Source: Amanita rubescens | Lineage: Eukaryota; Basidiomycota; Agaricomycetes; Agaricales; Amanitaceae | Assembly (NCBI GenBank): GCA_015039365.1 | Contig: WION01000044.1 | Coordinates: forward strand, 1 to 64,000 | Length of the DNA: 64,000 nucleotides | Direction of reading: 5' to 3' | Part shown: positions 53,877 to 64,000 of the stretch, piece by piece | How positions within the stretch are numbered: position 1 is the first letter of the stretch | How the letters are laid out: the number at the start of each line of letters is the position of its first letter | Notes under the pieces: generated by a model | What the model saw: the letters and a program-made list of their open reading frames with translations, nothing else | Databases searched by the model: none | What the model was told of the DNA's origin: nothing | Position numbers and translations under genes: made by a program

Positions 53877-55800
53877 TCAGCCTCGGCGCCAAAACAGATT
53901 GCGTCGCACTGCTGGTAAATGACCTGAGCACATCGCACGAGTGAGCAGCACCCAATGAATTTGTCGGCTACCTACCGAATATAAAGAAAGGACCCCAGGC
54001 TGACAGCTGGAGGGCAATGTGTTGCATCCCAAATGGTGTTGGCTGCGGCCGATGCTTGGCCACATCAATAATTGTCGATATACATGCAAGGACTTGAACA
54101 AGTGTGTATGCCCTGTAATGTGTTGGATCCAAGGTAAACAGAAAAATAGAGAAAGCATACACTTGGAACAGCATGATCCTCCAAAATGCTGGACCCAGGG
54201 TGGGGGGTGGCCAACGATACTTAGTCCTCTCTTCCACGCCTTTTGAGGCCAGTGAGAAAAGTCATGTCTCAAGAACTGCACAGCTTACCTGTCATCCTTC
54301 GAGAATGTGATGAAGTGTAAGTAGTTCCAATATTTTCCTCTAAATTACGCCCCACGTTCAGAGCGGAAGGATCTAGATCAAAGTCACGGCTTTCTACAGG
54401 ATCTCTATCATGAATTTCCTCGAATCCATCATTGGCGTCATGATCTTGCAATCTTTCGTCATTTTTCTCTTCCTCGGGTCCATGTTCATGCGCGCCCAGT
54501 GCCGGCTTTGGTTTGTCCAACTCGCCAGTTGAAGGACCTTGGTTCTCAGCCGTTCGTACATTCACGGGTACCTTAAATACGGGTATGGTCGTAGAAACAG
54601 AGGATGTACGCCTTTTCGATGAGCCAAATGAAGTGGGCTGGTAGTCTTTTGCAGCCCGACTTAGGAATGGAATGCGATATCTAGAAAAGGATGGAACGGC
54701 GGCAGGAGGCGGAGGCGGAATGTTATCGCTTGGATGCAAGGAGGTTGGTGCTCCAGACTTGAGCATTCCCTCGATGCTTTTCATTCCCGAAGAGAGAAGA
54801 TTTCCCCCTCCACCCGCGAGTTGGGCTCGGCGAAATGCTTGATTAGTCTTGTGTACCGCGATGAGGGCCTTGATCGATAGGACGGCACACGGAATGCTTA
54901 GGATGAATGGCATTGCGGCATACCCGAAAAGTCGAACCCTATAATTCCCATTCAAGAAATATGTTAGTTGGGTTCGACGACTAGTTTTAAAGCATGCAGA
55001 CCATTCCGGATGGGTGTCGTCGCAATGCAAATCATTCGTCGGTTGTACGGCGTTGAATTTGTAGATCAGCATAACGTGTATGACCGTAGCTACGATTGGA
55101 AAGACTATCACAGGTAAGATGAAAATTCGACGCCATGACAACATACTAGTCGAGGAGTTCTGAGTTTGCGACATAACCTGATTTAGCGGAAACTCACGCT
55201 TGTCCAGCATTTGACCACCCTTTAGGACTTAAAACTGTGAGACTTATCGCTCCAGAACATGCGCTTGCTATGCTAGCCATAACATATGCCGCGGACGCGA
55301 TAACGACGGATTGGGCTGTGCTTCGACATGAGCATACCTAGCGCTTCAAGTTTGCCCTAAGAAAATACCAATGCAGAAACCTCTAGGCATTTCGTAAGGA
55401 TTCATTCTCCAAATGAAACCTATTCCACAATCAGAGTGACTTCAAGTGATGTTTGTGATAAAAGCTTTTTCTCACCAAGGCAAAAAATGCCCTGCATCAC
55501 CGTACAAGCGATGCAGTACGTTAATAGGGCCCAGTACGTGCCTATGGCGCGTGAAAAGGCCATAAGTGTGATCCAGCAGCTCATCAATCCTAAGAACACA
55601 AGTCAGTTTAGCTTTGATTGACATATCAAGTTCGATACTATGTCTAACCTGTGATTGACAGAACCACCCATGCAACCTTGAGGCTATACGGCAACATGAC
55701 AGTCTCGAGAAGCGAGACGCGGATGAACGCAGCCGCTGCTGTTATTCGGGGAGGAAACAAGAAATCAAGGACTTGCAATACAGTACTTACATAGCATGCT
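53877..55800 (-). CDS. seven-TM, GPCR-like membrane protein
   Basis: Hydrophobic segments in order on the minus strand: VMLPYSLKVAWVVLSIT, MSCWITLMAFSRAIGTYWAL with LTYCIACTVMQGIFCLG, ASAYVMASIASACSG-like, RRIFILPVIVFPIVATVIHV with MLIYKF, VRLFGYAAMPFILSIPCAVL with SIKALI, then after a long polar loop rich in Ser/Pro (about residues 150-310 of that exon) ILFQVYAFSIFLFTL-like and LQLSAWGPFFIFG, ending HLPAVRRNLFWRRG. The topology of roughly seven helices with a long loop before the last two resembles fungal GPCR-like proteins, though not STE3 pheromone receptors. The N-terminal exons upstream of about 55800 (possibly to 56110) and some introns are unresolved. Ligand unknown. Confidence 0.55.
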
Positions 55801-56374
55801 CAGCTGTCTAAGTATAATTCCGAACGTCAATCATGAAACACCTGATGACCACATCGGCGACATATCGTGGGGATATGGATATAATTCAACGACCCTTTCC
55901 GTGGAGCAACCTTACGACCATGCGCACCCTTGCTAGGCTACTTGAGGTGAATTTTGACCAACAGGAGTCGACGCTGAATATGTATGATGACTGGTAATAG
56001 ATTGACTTCACCCACCAGAGCTGAGGCTGTCTCCCTGCCAGGATGCAAAGTCACGCCGAGTGCCAGCCTTGCACGTTCGATATCATAGATCGGTATTTTC
56101 CGTGCATAATCATGGCAGTTGTTTGAAACTAGTTTCCGAAGAGGTTAGCACTGCAATCTAACATTTGATATAGTGCTCAGGTCATCGGTACTTATGCCCG
56201 TAAGGTCTTTTCATTTTCAAACCAGTTTTAGTCGGGACCGAAACGGAACTGTCCGCATAAGTATAGGATTCGCAAAATGCCGATAAATAAGCGTTGGACC
56301 AAAGCATGGGTAAGAACCGATGATTCCATGAACTCTCCTCCCTGATTATTATAACCAAGATACGTGACTGCAAT
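55801..56374. other. probable 5' exons of the GPCR-like gene
   Basis: On the minus strand 55925-56110 reads CHDYARKIPIYDIERARLAL with GVTLHPG in one open stretch, followed by SKFTSSSLARVRMVVRLLHG. It has exon character and the right orientation and may be the N-terminal part of the neighbouring membrane protein. Not proven. Confidence 0.35.
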
Positions 56375-59203
56375 TCAACCCCCTGCAGGTAATGGTCGCT
56401 TCTGGCCCTTCGCAACTTGGGGGCTGAAGACCTCAAGTAGACGGGAACCTGCGTGTCCCTTCGGTGTGGGAAGCCATGGGAGTCGGAATCTCCTTTTCTG
56501 CTGCTCTCGTACAAGACTGGCCTGATTCCAAACAATAGGAGGCTCAGAATTCTGCGGCTCTTTATGCTTGGCATCCCTCTGCTCCTGAGCCTTCGCAGTC
56601 TGATCACGATTCCGAAGAACTTCGGGATTCCAATGTGACCCTGGTCGAATGTCGGTGCCAAGCCTCGCGGTCTTGTTTACGGTTGTTCTCCGATCTAAGA
56701 TCGACGCGGCCGAAGGGAGGACGACAGCCATCGATGCGCGATGCACGGAATTCGGATAATCAATTACCGTTGGTGGCGCTGGTGGACTGGTAGGAATCAA
56801 ATGTATCGGTTGAACTGCCATCACTGGCATTGGACGACTCTCCATGCGTGGGTGCTCTTGATTGCGGCGCTGCTGCGTTCGCCATTCAGGCGGAGGGATC
56901 ATAAGTATAGACTCGCTATCTGAGCCGCGACCCCTGGTATGGTTGGCTTCATGATCTCCTGTACGAGGAGCTGGATGGTCTCCCCGACTTGTAGTTTTGT
57001 CTTTGTTCTTTTCAAATTCCCTAGTCTTGTCGCGATACTGATGTCGGTCATATCTTTCCTTATCTCTATCTCGGTATCTGTCGTCGTCGTTTCGTAGATC
57101 TCGTGAGGCATATCTTTCATGTTCTTTGAGTCTGTAATGGCCATAGGGATATCCGCTGTGTGAATGGCTCCGCTTGTGAGTTTGGTATCTCTGTATGTGA
57201 ATGTCAAACCTGCACAGGGGAGAAAAGTTATGGAAGACACACATACGTCCGCATACTGGTAATCTCTCGGGATACTTCTACTCGTCCAGCCATACTTGTC
57301 TTCGGAATACCTGGCGTCGTGCCGATCATGCTGTGAGCGGTAATCATTTCTGTCTCTTCTGTCTTTTCTCCTTTCACGTTCTTTGTGGTTACTGTGTTCC
57401 GGTGCCGATTCGCCTTCGTGATCCTGTTTGTCGACTTCCTTCGCCTTCCCTTTCCCTTTGTCCCTGCTGGGGCCAACCTCTACCGTTTCCTCCCTTACTG
57501 TCTCTGGCTCCAGTCTTCCATATTCGATAGGCTCACTTGACAGGTGTTCTTCGACCCATCCCCCCTCTTGAGGCACTGGTAACTGTTCTCTCTCTCTTCC
57601 ATCCCCTGCCTCCCCTTGCGTCCTCTGCAAATTTTCGTTCTCCCCCCGATCCGTCTGGACATTTATAGCTTCGTGCCTTTCCTGCTCGCCGATTCCTTCC
57701 TGGACTTGATCCCGGTATCGCTCTCCGTCCCTCTGACGCTCCCTGTGTTCTTCCCCATCCCTTCGCCGCTCCCTGTCTCTGTCCTTATGACGATCTCTGT
57801 CTCTGTCTCTGGCCTTCTGATGCTCTCTGTCCCGGTCTTTATCTCTGTCCTCCCTTGGCCATTCGCCGTCTCTATCCCTTCTATCCCTCTCTCTTTCCCT
57901 TCGCCGTTCTCTATCTCTGTCCCTGTCTTTATCTCTGTCTCTTTCCCTTTCTCTGTCTCCGCCCTTCTCTCTATCCCTTTCTCTTTCTCCATCCTTTTCT
58001 CTGTCTCTGTCCCTGTCCCTTTCTCTATCCCTGTCCCTTTCTCTGTCCCTGTCCCTGTCTCTATCCCTTCTCTCCCTGTCCCCCCTTTTGTCATCGTATC
58101 GATTCCGCTCCCTGTCGCCATGTTCATCCGCTGCACCTCGCGGCTCCCGCCTGTGCCCATAATAGCGATGCCTGTAGTCCTCGTCCCAATTCATGTCGCT
58201 GTGGGAGCGCCGCCGTCTCCCTTCGCTCTCTTCGTAGTCCCTTGCTTTACCTCGTTCTCGTTCTCGCTTGTCTCTATCTCTCTCGCGGTCATGATCACCC
58301 GCACGGTCCCGTTCCTTATAACGCCTTTCGTCATGACGTCTTGATCTATGACGGTCCTCATCTCTATTTTCGTCTCTGTCTCTAGACGCGCTCGGATGTC
58401 CTTCTTCGTGCACAATTGGTAACTGTCTCGAGGTCGTCCTCATCGGTTCCGTTTCGTGAATGTCGTTTGGCCCACGCCGTCTTACAGAGCCTCGACGTTC
58501 CGTCCCGCTACGCTGTTGGGTACTCAATCGCAGCGCAACCGCCAGTAAAACATATGCGGACCTGAAGTGGGTTCTCCATCTGGCTCAGGGGCAAGGGGTC
58601 GCTAGATGAGCGCTCGGCCAAGGGAACAGGCTTATGCACCGCAACGTTTACTGCATTAAGGTTGCCAATCGTAAACTAAAAGCAGCCTATTAGTTTGCTA
58701 CGTCATGGTAGATCAATTAGATTAACCTGTATATCCCGTAAGAGGGACTCGGCCTCTGTGCGATACTTTTCTGAGTTCGTCCTCCCCAATCCACCGAGTT
58801 TGAGTTTCTTCGTGCTCTTGATAAGTTTCCCTGGTGGATGACCTGACAGTGCTGATGGTAATCTTGGTAAAACGATGTCAGCGCAGCGCAGTAGAGTTGG
58901 ACACACTCACTTTCTCCACCTTTCTTCTAGTTGCCTAAAGTCGGAATTGTCATTGAAAAAGTCTTTATAGCGTGATAGGAGCGCAGCAGCCTCGTTGTAC
59001 GCCCGATCGCCCTCTTCAGATTGGTTTCCTGATGTGCGGGGAGAGACTTCTCCGTTTAGGTCATGTGTCGAGTGTGAACTTGAGGGGCGTGATACAATGG
59101 AGAAGGAGCTTTCTGATCTCCGGGAGTCATCTGCATCTGGCAGTTCCGAAGATTCTGAGATGGCCTTTTGATTCTTGCGGAAGAGGAACTTGGGAAAATT
59201 CAT
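56375..59203 (-). CDS. Arg-Asp/Arg-Glu-rich low-complexity protein
   Basis: Exons on the minus strand: 58907-59203 (MNFPKFLFRKNQKAISESSE and SRYKDFFNDNSDFRQLEERW), a second with LPSALSGHPPGKLIKSTKKL and EKYRTEAESLLRDIQ, then a large exon (about 57268-58527) of alternating RD/RE/DR/ER dipeptides with Ser, and a last one ending SRLLEVFSPQVAKGQ. The dipeptide tract (about 57700-58300) resembles the RD/RE-type arms of RNA-processing factors such as U1-70K or NELF-E, but no RRM is visible. The N-terminal 100 residues are moderately ordered and have a coiled-coil look. I do not recognise the family. The gene is otherwise unbroken. Confidence 0.55.
57700..58300. repeat. hexanucleotide-like repeat coding for RD/RE dipeptides
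   Basis: The plus strand repeats TCTCTGTCC, TCTCTATCC and CTGTCCCTTTCT-type units, i.e. (CGRGAY)n in the coding sense. The frame is kept throughout, so length changes have been in multiples of three. Confidence 0.8.
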
Positions 59204-59583
59204 GGGTGGAAGTCGCTGGGGAGCCTAGAGTACGACGAGTGCAGATAAATTCATACAATGATTTGGTTATTGAGGCTCTTAATGCCTTGGACGTTGTGAG
59301 TACCGTTGTCAACGAGGCTTAAGGAACGCGAATGACTAAGTACTAGTATCTCATCATTCTCATGAGAAAACTGATGGCCGTTTCCATTCATGGAAATAGA
59401 GCTTGTACTTCAACTGACTCACAAGGAATCTAATTGAACTACAAGTAATCTCTAGTCGAGTATAATGACTACCACGGTGCGTCAAAACGTTCTTATCGAT
59501 TGTGGCGCCTGCCAGCAACGCAAAGCAGTTTGTCGATCAATCGATGACATGAATAGTATAACTATCCCACAATGCGTAAGCAT

Positions 59584-61128
59584 CTATCTGAACTGGTTCA
59601 CATCCAAAGCAACTGGCATTGGTTGTCCACGTAGAGCTGCAAGGAGATTCTTAGCAGCAAGAGTTGCCATGTCAAGCCTAGTTTCGGAAGTGGCGCTGCC
59701 AATATGCGGCAAAATAACACACCTAGAGGAAGAGTGCTTAGCAGGAAAGAAAGAAAGAAAGAAAACGCCCTACTTGGGTTCGTTCACGAGTGGATGGTCC
59801 CGGGTGATTTGAGGTTCCCCTTCAACAACATCGACTCCCGCTCCCCAGATCCATCCTTCTCTCAGTGCTTTGGCAAGTGCATCGGAGTCAACAACAGAGC
59901 CCCGACTAGTGTTGATAAGGACACTCGTCTTCTTCATCTTTCTCAAGAACTTCTCGTTTATCAAGTGTCTCGTCTCCGTGCCTCCGGGTGTCAGCAGAAA
60001 CAACACATCGCTTTCTTTGGCTAATTCATCCAAGCCTACTCTCTTAATCGAGTGCAGCGAGCCCTACAAAGCGTGATTAAAGGAATTCATATGAACGGAA
60101 ATTTGCTGACGATGAATTCCTTCTCCGCTATGGCGTCGCGAGCAGGATCCGCGGGTTTGTTAGGGTTTGTAGCGTAGATGCAGTCAGTTACTCCGAATGC
60201 AATCAATCTTGTAAGGATAGCGCGAGCGATACGACCAAATCCCACGAATCCGACAGTTCGTTTTTTGGAGTACGCGGAAGAACTGAGTTGCGGCCCGCAA
60301 AACAGAAATGGCGCCCAGCTGTAATTCGGCCACTATGTGGCTTACTATTCAATGCATTGTCTAACGTCTGTATTGGTTTCACGCACATCGCCATTCTCTA
60401 CAACGGACATGCACTGTCGAGCATTTCTGCCTGCCATGAGAGCAAGCATTGTAGACAGATCGGCGACTGTATTCGGATATGATATTGAGCAAACTTCCAA
60501 AGATATTAGTTCCCAGATCATACCTGCATCCGTTAGCACATCTGGGGTATAACCGAACTTTATTCCTCGGGCCGCAAGTGCCCCAACGTCAACATGTTCT
60601 AACCCAATTTCCTGAACATAGCCGATTCATTTGGACTGCGTCGGCTTACCATATCCCACAGACATTGTCGAGACTACGCGAAGACTGGCTCCGGCTGACA
60701 ATATTAAGTTAATGACACAGTGGGAGTATGTCATGACGCACCAATATCAAGGATCTCCGCTGTTACCTACAATCGAATATGAGCTTCATCGATTAAAAAA
60801 TCGCGACACATTGAATATTACATACCTTGTCCGTTAGCATAACGAGTAAACCCGCGGCACCGGGGAGATTTTCCCTCAACCATTCCTTACTGACTGCGCA
60901 GTCTTTTGGCCAAATGACAAACTAAACAAAGAAATGAGCTGTAGGTATCCAGCACATTGACATGTTGTGAGATTGACCGACATCAATGTCGCCCTGTGCT
61001 CTGAGTAATGACATGACATCAGGACCAAGATCTCTGGTTATCACAGCCTTGAAACGAGATCCTCTGAAAAGAAGTAATTAGAATGATGTCAAAAGGAAGG
61101 TGTGCTGTAAGTCTACTAACTCTGGCAT
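59584..61128 (-). CDS. D-isomer 2-hydroxyacid dehydrogenase (glyoxylate/hydroxypyruvate reductase type)
   Basis: Reduces glyoxylate or hydroxypyruvate with NAD(P)H. Exons on the minus strand: [111 protein letters not shown], then the Rossmann motif [15 protein letters not shown]. Catalytic residues are present: Arg in [11 protein letters not shown], Glu in GVDVVEGEP, His in [14 protein letters not shown]. The stop is at 59584-59586. I chose ATG 61128 over the longer frame from 61252 because only this phase splices into GSRFKAV. The last intron holds a (GAAA)n run. Cytosolic or peroxisomal; no clear targeting signal. Confidence 0.9.
59751..59771. repeat. (GAAA)n microsatellite in the last intron
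   Basis: About five GAAA units on the plus strand, lying in the last intron of the 2-hydroxyacid dehydrogenase gene; on the coding strand it forms the pyrimidine tract before the acceptor. Confidence 0.9.
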
Positions 61129-61478
61129 TTTGGACTGCTATTTGACGGAGAACCGGGAATTCTGTAGCTGCGCCGCTGCGGGCCGCTTGTCCGGCAGTAT
61201 CCGAAAAAAGGGCAGAGTCATGTGCTGTCGTGAAACGTTGCAGCTTTAGCATTTTATAGCACGGCTATAAGCGAATCGATAATTTTCAACTGCAACACAT
61301 CATGAGGATATCAGGGGTCGTCCTCGTGTGAATGCATGCGATTGATGCCCAATTTGAGATAAAAAGTGATTTTCTTTTAGATTCAGATAGTCATGAAACC
61401 AACCGATTTTCAAGCTGACTGCGCTGACAAGGGGTTGGGAACATGTCAGCGCGGAGAGTCGGGCGGCGGGAGGCGGGC

Positions 61479-61534
61479 CAGCACGTGACGATACGCGTTC
61501 GCATTGTCTTGCCATATTTGATCGTCACGTGCTG
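61479..61534. promoter_or_regulatory. inverted CACGTG pair flanking an ACGCGT box
   Basis: CAGCACGTGACGAT (61479-61492) and its exact reverse complement ATCGTCACGTGCTG (61521-61534) bracket 28 bp that begins with ACGCGT (61493-61498). It lies 130 bp upstream of the second cyclin and between it and the divergent dehydrogenase gene. CACGTG is the bHLH E-box and ACGCGT the MluI cell-cycle box in other fungi; the factors here are unknown. Confidence 0.6.
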
Positions 61535-61663
61535 TTTGGGTGTAGTGGCCGACTCGGCGCTTCCCTGGCCAACGCTGCAAGCACTTTTCTTCCACCAGCT
61601 CATCGTCTCTCGTTGTTCCTACTCTGCTCGACTCACCGTAGGACGCCTGAGGACCTTAGCACA

Positions 61664-63673
61664 ATGTCTTCGAATATTGCCGTGCGATTAGGTTTTTGTG
61701 AAGGTCGTTTTTGGGATCTGATTGTTCTAACTTGCAGACACGCCGAGTGACACGCACAACTCGTGTCATGGCGCCCAAAGATAATGAGAATGCCAATGCC
61801 CGCCCTTCCAGAATATCAACCCGAGCGAAACCCCCCTCTTCCACATCTGCCACAGCTGGATTGGCAAACGCGACAGAAGCGGTAACTCGCGCGACAGGTG
61901 CAACGGCTTCTTCAAAGGCGAAGACAATTGCTGCGTCCGTGGACCCCAAGATAATGACTTCAGTCAAAAGGAAACGGGAGGCCCTTGGCGAAGTGACTAG
62001 CCTCGTGACCAACAACCGACTACGACCCCTGGCGGGTAAAGGAAAGGTCAAGGAAGAAAAATTCGATGGCGTGGTCTTGAACAAAACCAAAATATCTCTC
62101 TCTCGACAGCCTCTCCGCACAGTTGCAAGCACTAGGCAAGGCGCAAAAACATCTATCGTCGCGACCCGGGTCGAAAGTCTGGAAGGCGTGACAGAACATA
62201 GCAACGTTCATCGAGGACGAGATGAAAATGCAATGGTTATAGATCCTCCGCAGCGCTTGCCAGGTTTGACTGTGCGGCGATCATCGGTGAAGATTCCCGA
62301 TGTCGGCTCCAAAGCCGCGACGCATCATCGTATATCTTCTGTATCTGGTGTTCCTGTCAGGCAGGAGAAGGACGAGGAAGAGGCTAACAGGGCCTGCAAG
62401 AAGGTTCGCACATCATCGGAGCCCCCCGAAGAGGAACCTCCTGCAGTTAATACCGCTCAATTGCATGCAAAAGAGGAAGAAGCGACTGCCAAAATTGCCG
62501 CTCAATTTGAAGCTGACTTCGAGGAGGTCGAGGCAGATCCTGACGGCCCTGACTGGGAAGACTTAGACGCAGATGACATAGACGATCCCCTCATGGTCAG
62601 CGAGTACGTCAACGAGATCTTGAATTATATGAAGCAACTGGAGGTTCGTGAGACGCTGCTTCTTATTCGCTGTCTTTGATCTGGACACATCGTAGTTGAC
62701 CACTCTACCAAATCCCAATTACATGGAAAACCAAAAAGAACTTGCATGGAGAATGCGCGGGGTCCTCGCTGATTGGTTGATCCAAGTTCATTACCGCTTC
62801 CAGCTGCAAGCCGAGACTCTTTTCTTGTGCGTCAACATTATGGATCGCTTTTTGTCAGCCCGCGTTGTCTCGCTTGCAAAACTCCAACTTGTGGGCATAA
62901 CGTGTATGTTCATTGCCGCCAAGGTGGAAGAGATCCTTGCTCCTTCAGTCACGCATTTTCTCATGTGTGCTGAATCAACATATACCGAGGGGGAGATTCT
63001 GCAAGCGGAAAGATACATTCTCAAGACACTGGACTGGAACTTGAGCTACCCTAGTCCTATGCACTATCTCAGACGTGTCAGTAAAGCTGATCACTACAAC
63101 GTTGAAGTCAGGACGCTCGCGAAGTACTTTTTGGAAATTCAGTGTGTCGAGTGGCGCTTGGTCGCGGCGCCTCCTTCATTAATTGCCGCAACATCAATAT
63201 GGCTAGCTCGAGTTGTAATGGGATACGATTATTGGGTATGAATTACGGTGGTCCGTTGAATTACATTCACTAATATGCCTCGTATAGACTCCAAATTTAG
63301 CCCACTACTCATCATATCCTGAGAGCGCATTGGTTCCAACTGCCAATATTATTCTCAACTATTGTTTGCGGCCTATTCGACATGAATCATTGTATAAGAA
63401 ATTTGCAGCGAAACGATATATGAAAGTGAGTATATCTGCGATGCTTATCTGTCGCATCGTTCTGACGATATATCTTCGCAGGTCAGTGCAAGGATGAGGC
63501 ATTGGGTGCTCGAGCGTTGGCCCGAAGATACACAGGTCGATCTCGTTGGAGAATTGCCCACACTGAAGGCTGAAAATCGGATGTTGCGCCAAGCAGCGGC
63601 CCTTCGAAAAGGGGGAGTTATTGAAGCTGCAGACGACGCTGAAGTTGAAAAAGCTTTGGTCGGAGGTCAATAG
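61664..63673 (+). CDS. B-type (mitotic) cyclin, copy 2
   Basis: Same role as copy 1: CDK1 activation at G2/M. Exons 61664-61681 (MSSNIA), 61738-62643, 62696-63235, 63288-63425, 63482-63673; intron positions agree with copy 1. The N-terminal tail is basic and has a destruction-box-like REALGEVTSLVTNN. The cyclin box starts at WRMRGVLADWLIQVHYRFQL and includes ETLFLCVNIMDRFLS, MFIAAKVEE and ERYILKTLDWNLSYPSP. The C-terminal fold reads TLAKYFLEIQCVEWRL and SIWLARVVMGYDYW, then TPNLAHYSSYPESAL. The protein ends VEKALVGGQ. Compared with copy 1 the MRxxL helix is closer to consensus and the tail is longer, so copy 2 is probably the main B cyclin. No frame breaks. Confidence 0.93.
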
Positions 63674-64000
63674 GTCACCGCCGATATAAATCGTCCAACT
63701 TTATTCCCAAATACCGCTGGCTCCGACGTCAGTTTTTACGACCGCATCTTTCCACCTGCATTATACTATTACAATCAACCAAGCTGCACTCCATTGTTTC
63801 ATTAAAGTTCAAGCAATCACGTTATTTTCATCGACAAGCACAATCTAATACTAATGTTCTGATTCTTATACCTCGATTCAAACGTTCTGGCACATGTTAT
63901 CACCGGATAATCTGGACTCTCCAAGTCTTTTTGTATCTCGCAAATTGTTCTTAGATCGCATCTGCCGTTTCCACCGCTCGTTTTGTGATCCGTAGATGAC
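63674..64000 (-). other. 3' flank; possible 3' exon of a further gene at 63878-64000
   Basis: The minus strand from the window edge reads VIYGSQNERWKRQMRSKNN with GESRLSGDNMCQNV and a stop at 63878-63880. It is too short to identify and may not be coding. 63674-63877 shows nothing. Confidence 0.2.

Noticed and set aside
54019..54246. Plus-strand 75-codon frame near the GPCR-like 3' end
   Set aside because: Antisense to the LQLSAWGPFFIFG exon; no support of its own.
57616..58385. Long plus-strand open frames (Pro/Val/Ser-rich) over the RD-rich gene
   Set aside because: They are reverse-complement readings of the RD/RE repeat; low complexity keeps several frames open.
61129..61252. Upstream start for the 2-hydroxyacid dehydrogenase
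   Set aside because: That frame does not splice in phase with GSRFKAV; the ATG at 61128 does.
61656..62204. 182-codon minus-strand frame
   Set aside because: Antisense to the cyclin N-terminal exon, whose frame and splice sites are secure.
1..64000. CRISPR arrays, bacterial promoters, Shine-Dalgarno sites, rRNA genes
   Set aside because: The DNA is eukaryotic with spliced genes; no regularly spaced short repeats or rRNA-like sequence were seen.

Overview
The window is nuclear DNA of a filamentous basidiomycete, most likely an agaricomycete. Genes are split by many 45-70 bp GT-AG introns with CTAAC/CTGAC-type branch sites. The families present (NB-ARC/TPR STAND proteins, fucose-lectin-like propellers, GT61 transferases, F-box paralogs, HNH and PD-(D/E)XK nuclease-like proteins, Ty1/copia) are typical of mushroom genomes. 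There is no operon, CRISPR array or recognisable rRNA/tRNA gene. All calls come from reading translations and splice signals by eye; no search was run.

Region 1, about 0-24.5 kb, is an accessory island rich in duplicates and relics. It holds a 5'-truncated NB-ARC/TPR STAND gene (398-2870), an ankyrin-TM-vWA gene with a frameshift (3443-4983), two vWA genes on opposite arms of a 2.4 kb inverted duplication (6129-8488 and 19123-21500), and between the arms an unknown alpha-helical gene (8429-10675), a small beta-trefoil-like gene (11421-11923), a trypsin/V8-like serine protease (13435-14753), a lectin-ankyrin-TM gene (15180-16700) and a lectin-only gene (17926-18810). Beyond the second arm lie relics of an HNH nuclease, a C2-type STAND N-terminus and a DUF7025-type AAA ATPase. 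Lectin, ankyrin, TM and vWA modules recur here in different combinations, which suggests a modular recognition family.

Region 2, about 24.8-38.6 kb, is mixed: an F-box gene, a lineage-specific unknown gene, a GT61 pseudogene with two in-frame stops, a second F-box-like gene, a B-type cyclin (32716-34627), the 3' end of a copia element, a repeat protein containing a decayed ubiquitin fragment (36018-36845) and a mitochondrial-looking short-chain dehydrogenase (37160-38633).

Region 3, 39.1-64 kb, is mostly conserved housekeeping: the Furry/Mor2/Tao3 (PAG1) morphogenesis scaffold (39105-46715), mismatch-repair MLH1 (50125-52957), a CBS-domain protein divergent from it (53031-53744), a GPCR-like membrane protein, an Arg-Asp/Arg-Glu-rich protein, a 2-hydroxyacid dehydrogenase (59584-61128) and a second B-type cyclin (61664-63673). 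The PAG1-MLH1 convergent junction is duplicated. An HNH nuclease pseudogene lies between the two copies and a PD-(D/E)XK-like gene sits inside the second copy. Both cyclin promoters, and the divergent promoter at 8294-8428, carry ACGCGT (MluI cell-cycle box-like) motifs.
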